A stretch of DNA of 64,000 bases from Rhipicephalus microplus (taxonomy: Eukaryota; Arthropoda; Arachnida; Ixodida; Ixodidae), in assembly GCF_043290135.1 (NCBI RefSeq), contig NC_134701.1, positions 32,143,501 to 32,207,500 of the forward strand. The letters run 5' to 3'. Of the stretch, positions 35,474 to 45,641 are shown one piece after another. Made by a program: the position numbers and the translations under genes. Positions within the stretch are counted from its first letter, which is position 1. Every line of letters starts with the position of its first letter. A model generated the notes under the pieces. That model did no database searches and had not been told where the DNA came from. It saw only the letters and a program-made list of their open reading frames with translations.

Positions 35474-36336
35474 CCCCTGTCACACGGCCACCACCAAACT
35501 CCGTTGAACACCGTGAACGTAAATCTCCCCTATGGGGTTCGACGGAGAAGGAGTTGTGGCAGTGTCACACGGCAATGACAAGGTTGTGACAGTTGCCGCG
35601 AGGGCGCTCGGCTGGCGCTGTTTGATTTTCGGAAAAGTATTCTAATTTGATCCCTATTGATTTTTTTGTGAATCCTCGTTATGCGGTTCTTACAAAAAGC
35701 ACTATAAAGTAGGCACGCGACTAAAAAACCATTAAAAATAATTTCTAATAAAAACCCATTTGGTAAATATAGCGATGCTGCTAGGGATGCTGGCCACGTT
35801 GTGCTTTTAGTTGTTTTGTTGCCTGTGTACATGCCAGGTACGAAAGTTCTTATGCTTGCTTGTCTCGGGAGCGCACATTTTGTGTTCTTCAGCCATGAAT
35901 GACACAGCGGATGACGTGAGAAAGCAGTACGATATTGCGCTGGTAATGGCGTTGATCGGCTGGCGCCGGCCGGCCCGACTCGCGAGGCATGGTATGTAGG
36001 GCATCGGTGTTGAAAGTAAGTGAACTCTGGCGGGCGTAAATATTGTAAACAAACACGCGTTGTGAATGAGTACTACAACGAAAGAACGTTTAATATTGCT
36101 AAAATGTATTCTTTTTTCACAGCGGCCACTTAGTGCTCGACATTTTTCTCTGACCTCTAGACTGCTGAGGACAAGAGTACCTCGTTTCGCTGCGAAGGAA
36201 GATCGTTGATCGTCCTTTGCAAAATGCTCCGTTCACCTTCGTTTGCGTAAGGGTGGCCGTGTGATACCAACCGCATCTTCGTTGTCGTAAAGACGAAGCA
36301 GTTAAACGGTCTTCACGGGTGCCCGTGTGACAGGGG
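35474..36336 (+). mobile_element. TIR transposon 'C', copy 1 (non-autonomous)
   Basis: 863 bp with inverted ends CCCCTGTCACACGG / CCGTGTGACAGGGG, flanked by TA on both sides (TAATA...TATAA, so a TAA duplication is also possible). Internally, + strand 35895 begins MNDTADDVRKQYDIALVMAL, continues to RLARHG and meets a donor-like GGTATGTAG; the inverted copy at 51333-52196 keeps this reading. That suggests a retained first exon of a lost transposase. The superfamily is uncertain (TA or TWA duplication). Confidence 0.8.
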
Positions 36337-36483
36337 TATAAGTTGCAGCACCACAGAGCGCATAGCGGCAGGCGCCAATACCAGAAAGGGCGTGCTGGCG
36401 CTTCGATCGCTGGTTAAGTCAGTAAAATACAGTAGGTCGTGCACACCTCCATTCAAGGCGCGGCCGCGGGACGCGAGTAGGGT

Positions 36484-36503
36484 GGCTAAAATGGGGAGGT
36501 GTG
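36484..36503 (+). promoter_or_regulatory. Dispersed motif 1, copy
   Basis: GGCTAAAATGGGGAGGTGTG in a CpG-rich island. About 80 bp downstream, the complement reads AAGATGGCGTAC (about 36577-36590), a YY1-like translation-start/promoter element. Regulatory function is inferred. Confidence 0.45.
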
Positions 36504-36609
36504 ATGAGCGCGGCGCTTTTCGCTTGCCGGAGATAGAGTTACTATATATGCTACCTTTAGGTAGCAGAGTTGTGCCAATGTACGCCATCTTGGGTTCAAA
36601 TGTCTTGCG

Positions 36610-37320
36610 GTAAAGCCACTCACCACCAGCGTAGGAGCAACGTTAGGGCTTCAGAGCGCTACATAGTCTCTCAATATTCAGGGATTAAGGTACTAGCATT
36701 GCTTTATTCATTTATCACTTTCTTTAAATTTTTCTAAAGTATGAGTGAAACTCGGTTGCTCCGGTCATACCTAGAAGCCTTCAATTGATGCTTACGTTCT
36801 TGCTATGTAATAATAAAACAAAGTGCGTAGCTCGTTGAACCAGTGATATACATATTTATGGTTGGTTACACAAGCTTCGGCTTTTCCGCTGTTTTTCCCA
36901 TTTACAAATATGAAATTATTTTTGTACTTTTGAACGCAATCGAATTAGTTAGGAACGAAATTTTTTCATCATGTTGGACTCATTCGTTAACTGGGTGAGG
37001 GAGACAGGTGTAGTTGTATCGCCTTCAACTGGATCGAGCTGAACAGCGATCGAGAGTAACTGTGCGACACCCATATTACGCACGGCTCTCTATTGCGCTC
37101 GTATTACAATCAAGGCTCAAAGCAGCTGATGTGAAACAACAGCCGATATCAATCACTCTTGATCTGACCGAAATCATCGTAGCATTGGCTTCTCCGCAGT
37201 GCATTTGAATCACTTATGACCACGTGATGACGCTTGGCGAACAGGGGCGCAGAATTCCTGTAGGCGGAGTGAGCAGCGCCCGGAAAACAGTGGCGCAACT
37301 CTGCTACCGCTCCTAGCGCC
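36610..37320. other. No gene recognised
   Basis: AT-rich DNA between the motif-1 island and LINE A copy 2; nothing supported. Confidence 0.35.
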
Positions 37321-37721
37321 CATAGCGCCGCTGGCATAAGCGACGCTAGGGGCGCTGATGCCAGCGGCGCGGGTCAGTTCGGGCTGTCAGTTCGGGCTGT
37401 TAAGGTGGATGGACGTGTTTTTTGAGCGCTCCGGATCGACTGAGCAGATAAGTGTTTTTGCATGTTTTGTGCTTGTCTTTATAATTATAAGGCAGCGGTT
37501 GAAATCTTCGTAGCACTTATTTTATGGTACGGCTTTTTCGGGGGCCAGTCACCAGGTATTTATTAGTTTGTGCGGGTTTGTGTGTGTGAATTTTTTTGTT
37601 GTTGTTCTTTTACCACCCCGTTGGGGAGGTGCGCGTACATTGAACACGCAAATTTTTGTAGTAGAGCTTAGACTTCTTTTTTTTTCGTAGTGCAGGGCTC
37701 CAGTTTAGTTTTATCGAGTAT

Positions 37722-38771
37722 ATGGACAGTTGGTGTCAGAAAGGCATGGTTAAAAAGACTGTAAAGTGTTCAGGATGTGGAGTGGGTTTGAAAGTGGACC
37801 CAAGCGTAGAAGCGGTTGGAGAAGAGGCTGACGCGAAGTATAGGCAATGTGAGGTCGAGGAAAAAATGGAGAAAACGATGGTTGCCCAGAGTGAACTGCT
37901 GATGAGAATCGCCGAGCTCGAGACCGCGTTGGCGACAGAGAAAGAGAAAACGAGAGCGATGGGAGAAAGACTGAAGTCCGCCGAGGAAGTGCCAGCGCAG
38001 CTGAACAAAGAAGCGACCTACCGAGAGAACAGTAGGGAACCAGCAACCAGAACGGTGGTGAAGGAAAAGCAAGCAAGTTTGGAAGAAACAGGTTTAGCCC
38101 GTTCAACTGTCGCAAGGCCCAGCTTCAGCGAGGTAGTGGTGGGGAAGGGAGGGAACAAAGCAGCCGGCGACACAGGTGCAAGTAGCCACCAGGTGCAGAA
38201 CGCTCCAGCTGAAAAGTCACGGCATGTGATAATTGCCGGGGACATGAATTTAAATCGATGCACAGAAGCCATCAAAGAGAGGGTAAGAGGTGACAAGAGG
38301 GTTGCAGTAGGGGCGTTCTCAGGACGCAAGCTGGAAGCAGTCATGAGGCAAGCGAGCGCAAAGCTCAAAACGACAGCTGATAGAAGAAACCTCGTGATAA
38401 TTTCAGGCGGTTTAAACGAGGTCGTAATTGAAGACGCAGCAGGACTAGCAGCCACACTGGCTAAAGGCGTCGATGACATGCGCGCCACTTCTCCTAAGGT
38501 ACAGGTAGTGATATCCACGATACCGGAGGTACCGGTGCGTGATAGCAACCTGCAAAGAGCGGTTGTCAACGCAAACCAAGAGATATGGCGGATGAGTTGA
38601 GAGAAAGGTTTTGAGGTGGTGGAAATAAACAGAGAGGTGCATAGGTGGGGTGGTTTTCAACGAGACAGAATTGACTTCGATGGGTGGCTAGGTCATGAGG
38701 TGGGTTGGCGACTTGCAGGGCGCGCAGGAGCTTTTTGGGGGAACAAGCGAGCCCTTCGGGGTGCAGGATAG
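37722..38771 (+). pseudogene. LINE A ORF1: zinc-finger/coiled-coil/SGNH-esterase-like protein (copy 2)
   Basis: The frame is open from MDSWCQKGMVKKTVKCSGCG (37722; inner Met at 37746) to a TGA at 38598 where copy 1 has CGA, then on to TAG 38769-38771: about 349 codons if the TGA is read as Arg. Same order as copy 1: two CxxC pairs, coiled coil at about residues 45-105, Ser/Thr-rich linker, esterase-like blocks. Here the nucleophile block reads IIAGDM (Ser changed to Met) and block III SGGLNEV (Asp changed to Glu), so this copy could not be a functional esterase. Confidence 0.82.
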
Positions 38772-38815
38772 CTAGTAACCAGGAAAACAACCAGGGAGAC
38801 TCTTCGACAGGTGGT

Positions 38816-41800
38816 ATGGACAGATACGATTCCAAAGTGGCACCAATATCTAATTTTGGTAGAGTCCGGGGCGTGAATAGACGTAGCCACGAGCGCCGAG
38901 TCAATTCAGACATAGGGTATATTAACATGCAGGGTGGTAGATACAGGCTGAAGTGGGAAGAGATAGAAGAACAGCTAAGGGAAGGGAGGCCGATGGTATA
39001 CGGTTTTGTAGAAACACATCTCAGGGACATGGAACAACCTCCGGACTACGCGTGGGAATATTGTAATAGAACAGAAGGCAGTAGAAAAGGGGGTGGTATT
39101 GGGGCATTCATTCATAAAAGTACAGACTGTCAAAGGGTCAAGCAGGAGTGCAAGGAACATTTATGGCTAAAAGGGAAAGTGGCAGGTCAAATGACACTCC
39201 TTGGTTTCGTGTACTTGTGGACGGGAGCAAAGGCCAGAGAGGAAAACCAGGCAATGGCAGAGTGTATATAAAAGGACATTCAGGAGTTAGGAAGAGAGTG
39301 CGAGACAATTATACTAGGAGACATGAATGCGCACATAGAAGATATAATGGGTATACCGACCCGACAGGCAAAATGATCATGGATATGTGTGAAAGGCTTG
39401 ATTTGATCATTTGCAACAGTACCGAGAAGTGTGAAAGCAAATAACATGGGAGGTAGGAAGGCTTCAGTCGACGATAGATTATGCACTGATGTCACATAGG
39501 ATGTATGATAAGCTCAGGGGAATGCACATAGATGAAGGTGGCTCCAGAAGTCTGGGTAGCGATCACAAACGTATCAAGCTAAGTTTTGGAAGAGCAGTGA
39601 AAGTGGGAAGGAGACAAGATAAGCAACTACAGGAAAATTTTTATCCAGAAAGGCAAATTGAAATAGCCACTAAACAAATTGAGAAATAAATTATGGAGGA
39701 TAATAAGACAGTGTGGACATACACGAATTTAATTAGACTCTTTGAGCTAGAGCTTGCTAAGACGCGTGACAAGTCAGCCTGGAAAAGAAGACACAAACCC
39801 AAAAGTTGGTGGGATAAGGAAGTTAAGAGAGCCATAGCAAAACGTCAGGAAGCCTCTAGGGAACACAGACATGCTAAGCAGCGGGGTGAATCGACAGATG
39901 ATGTTGAAAGAAAATGGGAAACCTTTCTAAGCTGTAGAAGGGCTGCATCCCTTCTGATCAATGAAAAGATTAGAAGAAAGGGAGCTCAGTGGCTTGCAGA
40001 AGTACATAAAAAAGATAGAAAGGCAGCTGCTAAATTTTGGAACCATCTAAACTCCCTACGAGATGAGACGAGCCTAGAGCAGAGTTTTATAACAACAGTC
40101 CAAAGGTGCTAGGCCAGAAGGGGACGAAGCAATTGAATATATAAGAACAAAGGTTACAGAAAAATTTCAACAAAAAAGTACTTTATGCACCTCAGTAGAC
40201 AAGGACGAATCAAGTGGTGGAATGGCTCCATTTTTACAACGAGAGTGGGAAAGGGCTGAAAAAAGGGTTCCTAGTAGTACATCAACAGGCCCAGATGGCA
40301 TTCCAATTAGGCTGATAAAAACATTAGGTCCGAAGTCTAAGCAGGCTTTGAGAGAGGCAGTGAGCACAATCATAATCGATGGTGAAGTTCCCGATGGATG
40401 GAAACTTAGCAGGATGAGCTTGATCTATAAACGAAAGGGGGACAAAGCTAAGATAACCAGCTACCGTCCTATAACAGTGACATCAGTGGTCTACAGGCTG
40501 GCGATGCAGATTATAAAGGAAAGACTGCAGGCATGGATAGAGGATGAGGGGGTGCTGGGGGAACTGCGGATTGGGTTTTGGAAACACAGGAGGTTGGAAG
40601 ATTATCTGTTCTCACTGACGCAGTTCATCGAAATAGCAGAAAAAGGAACACAGGCTCCTGTGGCTAGCATTTTTGGATATCAAGGGAGCGTACCATAGCG
40701 TGGTTTAAGAGGAATTGTGGGGAATACTGGACACACTAGGCGTGGAACATGTAGTCACTAATCTTTTCAGGATATCTATTAAGGTAGTAAGGTAGTTGAA
40801 AAGCGGGAAAAACAGGTATCCAAGCCTGCAGAGGTAAAACGGGGGCTTAGGCAGGGGTGTCCCCTGTCACCCTTATTATTCATGATGTACCTACAAGGAT
40901 TAGAGACCAAATTAGAGGAAAGTGGAATGGGCTTCAACCTCTCTTTAGTCAAACAAGGAAAAATCACTGTACAGGCACTACCAGCAGTGATTTACGCAGA
41001 TGATATAGTGCTAATGGGCGACAGCAAGGAATATTTGCAGCAATTGATGGACATCTGCAGTAATGAGGGAGATAGGTTAGATTTTAGATGCAGTAAGGAA
41101 AAATCAGCAGTCATGTTTTTCAATGACAACGACGGTAGTGAGCTTAGGATCCAGGAGGTGACGCTAGAGATAACAGATAAATACAAATATCTGGGCGTAT
41201 GTAAAAGCAATGAGGCCGAAGTACCTTAGGCAACACGAAATATACGTGACGACTAAAGGTAACAGGAATGCAGTGGAGATGAAAAACAGGGCACTGTGGA
41301 ATTACAATACGTATGATGTTGTGAGAGGAATATGGAAAGGGGTCATGGTTCCTGGGCTGACGTTCGGCAATGCCGTCTTGTGCATGAGATCAGAAGTTCA
41401 AGCAAGATTAGAAATTAAGCAATGTGGAATAGGTAGGCTTGCTTTAGGAGCTCACGGGAATACACCAAATCAGGGAGTACAAGGTGATATAGGATGGACA
41501 TCATTTGAGTGCAGGGAAGCTAGCAGCAAGATAAAATTTGAGAAGCGATTGAGAGAAATGGGGGAGGAGCGTTGGGCTAGGAAGGTTTTCAGCTATTGTA
41601 CATGAAGAATGTCGATACAAAATGGAGGAAGCGAACCAGGAAGTTGACTGGTAAATACTTAGAAAACAGCACGTGGGCAAACCAAAAAGAACTATCGGTT
41701 AAGAAGAAAGTGAAGGAAACGGAGACTGACATGTGGATAATGGGCATGATTAAGAAGTCCGCACTAGAGATCTATCAAACTTTTAAGCAGGAAATTGCCA

Positions 41801-42177
41801 AGAAAAGGATCTATGATAATACTCGGGGTAGTTCTCTACTGTTTGAGGCCAGGACGGGAGTACTGCGAACCAAGACATATCGGGCCAAATACGAAGGGGT
41901 AGACACAGTATGCAGTGCGTGTGGAGAGGAAGAAGAAACTGCCGAACACTTCATAATGTTCTGTAAAGGGCTTCACCCTATAGTCAAGGATGATGGCGCA
42001 GAGTTTTTCAAAGCACTGGGGTTTAGGGACCGGGAGGGCAAAATAAACTTTAAGCAGGTAGACTTAACTAGAAGGAGGTTATCTGATTGGTGGCTAAAGT
42101 CAAGGCACGAGTTAAAATTAAACTCTTCACTGCAAAGTACGAATCCTCAAACTCACTCTTTAAGGAAAAAAAAATAA
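38816..42177 (+). pseudogene. LINE A ORF2: AP endonuclease-reverse transcriptase (copy 2)
   Basis: Starts MDRYDSKVAP (38816) or at an overlapping in-frame ATG (38705). It carries the same blocks as copy 1: VETHLRD, GGGIGAFI, ILGDMNAH, STIDYALMS, GSDHKRI; then RT STGPDGIP, RGLRQGCPLSP (about 40840-40875), YADDIVLMG (about 40995) and the CSACGEEEE...EHFIMFC finger, ending LKLNSSLQ...RKKK at a TAA, 42175-42177. Breaks: the shared TAA at 39269, frameshifts near 39346, 39440, 40110, 40660 and 41210, and a stop at 41603. Confidence 0.9.
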
Positions 42178-42279
42178 ATATAGTTTTTGGTTCATTAGGT
42201 ATTACGGCTTGGTGGCGTTAGCCGCCACCCGCCACCGCCCGATCTAAAGGGTACAGCCATATCCATCCATCCATCCGGG

Positions 42280-44235
42280 TAGTGAGCGGCGCACTTCACA
42301 AGGTTTGCCTCGGGTACACTGCTTTTTTTTCACAGGTGGTAGCTGCTCTACAAGTACTTTGTGAATCAGCGATTGCGCTGGGTTTCTCTGAAATACCTGA
42401 AGGTGTCAACGACAAAAAAAAGTAGATCCAGCGTCGCTGCATTATGCTTGTCCGCAAAACTTTATGCTTCAGCTCAGCCTCTTGAAGAGACCTAGGGGTG
42501 GCAACACGGATCACTTATTGGAGGGGTATCTCTGTGTGTAGAAACTATGCTGAATGAGATGGAATAAAATGAGGAAGAATACGAAATACATTTATCTGAT
42601 GCACTAGCAGTGTCTGTCGCCCATGGATTGTACATCGCTTAGTGGCGGATGGTCACCCTGTATATTATGCGCAAGCTATGCTGTGTGAAATCTGGTACTT
42701 CGTAATAATCGTGATGAGTGCAAGAATGGCCACCTTGTTTCCAGTGTTGTTGGTTACACGTTATAAGTAACACTTTTACTGGTATAGCCCGCTACTTTGG
42801 CAATTAGTATTTGAAGCACTCGTTATACATGTAGAAGTAGAGCTGCTGCTTAAATTGCGCGAGTTGTAGTTGTCAGCAAGTCGTTCCTGCAGCACACTAG
42901 CACTATTTATCAGTTCTGTTTTGAAAATAAAATTTGTTCTGCTGATACTACAGGTCATGGAGCATTAAGTTTGCAGTACCTGGAAAAGCAAGGCTCACGT
43001 TTCCATAAACAGTTGCGATTCTAGCAGGCCCTGTGTAGGTTCAAGGAGCAAAAATTATTTACACTGCAAATACCTGCGATTATAGTCCGCTAGCAGATGC
43101 AAGCTGCCAGAGTCAAGGTAGTTTTTTTTTGAGGTCAATGATCTTACCTTTTCAGAGAGGGTTGCCGTTGAAACAAGATTTGGACTTTCTGTGACAATGA
43201 AAAATGGATTTAACATGTGCCACAACGTTATAAGCCATCACATGCAACTCGCCGGTGTACATTAGGCCACTGTGTTCTACGTCTGGCATCATGTGCAAAA
43301 TTTGCTAGTTTAATTCACCTAAATTAGGTAAAGTTCTTTTGGTCACAGACTTCATTTCTTTTCTTTCGATAGGTCAAGGAGCACGGGACTAAAAGCTCGA
43401 GGGATTGACAAAGTACCGACCCAGTCACAAGTTGGCAAAACAACAATACAGGACAGACATTCGTAGAATAAAAAATAAACTTTACAAGTATAAAATAACA
43501 CGTACGAATACAAAAAGTTATGAAACAGAGCTCCACAAATAGAGAGCAGGGGAATACATATGTATCATGACGTGGCATCAACATGAAAAGCAAAAAATCA
43601 ATAATTAGAGTGGCCGAAATTCCGAAATATGTACTATTAGGGAAAATGAATGAACTGGGCGAAGCATCTAATGTGACTATTTTGATTATTTAAAATTACA
43701 TACATCTACAACGCCCTATCTGGCCATTATTCGTAAGGAATTAGTTACACATAATTTTATAATGAAGTACCACAAATCATCAGGACCAAAGCTATACACT
43801 GGTACACAGAGACATCACAGTAAAAGATGCAATACAGTAATAAGAATTATGAAAAAATGCGCAATACAGCCAATTTAGCGACGTTTCTTGCAATATTTAA
43901 ATAGAGTCATAGGAATTCTCAATGACAGAAGAACGGACGAAGTATCAAAGTCTTCGTGGTTTAGGATAGTTAATAGGTATAAGGTAGCCTGTAGGACAAT
44001 GTTCATCTTAAATACTCCTAGGACTAGGTAAAATCCACGGTTAATTCTTCGTGCCTAGTGAGAGAAACACTAGGGCTTACGTTTATCTTAGCAAGATTAT
44101 TTACGGTACTAGAACCATGTTTAACGAATGCTTTATGACATGTCAAATATAAATATGAGGTTTATTAAAATGATATTCTGGCTCCCGCAGCGTGGACGCA
44201 TAGATTGAAACTTCTGATCTTGCAGTATAATCGAC
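42280..44235. other. No gene recognised
   Basis: AT-rich DNA. The minus-strand ORF at 43324-43593 is hydrophobic and Phe/Cys-rich as expected from AT-rich chance translation. Confidence 0.35.
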
Positions 44236-44239
44236 AAAA

Positions 44240-44335
44240 AACCCCAGTTGGTCGAAATTTCCTGACCCCTCCACTACCGCGTCTATCATAATCATATGGT
44301 GGTTTCGGGACGTTAATTTCCACATATCAATCATG
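44240..44335 (+). repeat. Ruka SINE 3'-end fragment
   Basis: Matches the SINE body from CCCCAGTTGGTCGAAATTTC to the CATATCAATCA end; no tRNA head. Confidence 0.75.
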
Positions 44336-44789
44336 GGGTATAATAGAAAAAGACGTACGTTATCTTTATTTCGGTAACGGTAATTCGTTGCTTTTCTGGT
44401 AGGCAACATAGGATGGTAACGTGAACATTTATTGTTAGCATAGCGAGTAACCTGTCTGGTTACTTTTTTTGGTAAGGTATAGAACACCACTTGTTTCTAA
44501 ACTAAATGCGCCAAGAAATCTCCCAGTCCAGGCAGAAGTGGTATCTCAGTGGAGCTCTGCAGATTGGTCGTATTCCCTTGGTGCAATGTTATTGACTCAC
44601 TCGATCCCACTTCTTTTTTTAAAAGGCATAAACCAACCATAATAATAAAAAGCAAATAGTAAAGCTATGAGTGTTTTAGTGCATGAACAACTGACATGCA
44701 TGAAAATAACGTGCTTTTGTAAAAACTGTTTGCATGTCTGCTGCTGAAAACATTGCTATTGCGCTATTTGTGTGTAACTGTATAACTGT

Positions 44790-44935
44790 GATTGATTGAT
44801 TGATTGATATGTAGAGTTTAACGTCCCTAACCGACCATATGGTTATGAGAGACGCCGTAGTGGAGGAGTCCGAAAATTTCGTTCACTTAGGGTTCTTTAA
44901 CATACACCTAAATCTGAGAATGAGCAACTGTACGC
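44790..44935 (-). repeat. Ruka SINE 3' half, inverted
   Basis: Begins with the complement of the SINE tail, (ATTG)n at 44793-44812, then AACGTCCC...GAGAGACGCCGTAGTGGAGG and the complement of the CGTTAAAGAACCC region. The tRNA-like head is missing. Confidence 0.8.
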
Positions 44936-45360
44936 CACTGAAACTGTTACAATCGGTGGCCGATAATGAACGCTATGTGAGTATTCAAGTTGCAGCTTGT
45001 GCAAGATTATGTGCTCGGAACAGTGATACAGGGTTCTGATGCCAAAGTTTCTATTCGTGGTTGAATGAATTCGGTGTGTTCAAATTAATATGAAGCCTTA
45101 CAGCGATTAACATCTTTTGGCGCACCTGCGACTCCGCCACGAATAACCGCAATATCATTACAGGCCATCTCCGGCGATTTTTCGAGGTCAAGGATCTGAA
45201 CGAAGTTCGCTGGGTACGTTCCTTGCCACATTTCCGTCATTTATACCAATTTATAGGCTTGAGAGATGCGCTGATTGTTTGCAAATGAATGCCGAAGATT
45301 TCCTCGCAAAGCTCACCTCGCTTGCAAGAATTATTGGTAACACTGTCTGGGTGAAGACAT
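44936..45360. other. No gene recognised
   Basis: Unique DNA between the SINE fragment and the 3' end of LINE B. Confidence 0.35.
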
Positions 45361-45641
45361 GTTTCATTTTCATTTCATTTTTTTCATTTATTGCATCCTT
45401 AAAGGCCCGAGGGCATTACATAAGGGGGGGCAAAAAATACGCTGTGAATGTGTATAATTCAAGTTGAACAAATTATTATAAACAGTACAGTTCTAATATG
45501 GTAGTTTGGTCAAAAATGACAACAAAAATGAATCAAATAACACACAAAAGAAACGCTTTGGCTGGGAATTAGAGAACAAATAACTAGGCACAAGCAAATT
45601 ATACATACAGTACATTGGTAGAATATATTTACAGCCACGGG

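Larger units (their letters stand above)
37378..42276 (+). mobile_element. LINE family A, copy 2 (near full length)
   Basis: About 4.9 kb, co-linear with copy 1 from TTCGGGCTGT to a four-unit (CATC)n tail at 42261-42276. The first 13 bases of the 5' end are duplicated (TTCGGGCTGTCAG at 37378 and 37391). Divergence from copy 1 is low (a few percent by eye), so both copies are relatively young. Independent frameshifts occur (for example about 39346, 40110, 40690), plus one stop shared with copy 1. Confidence 0.93.
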
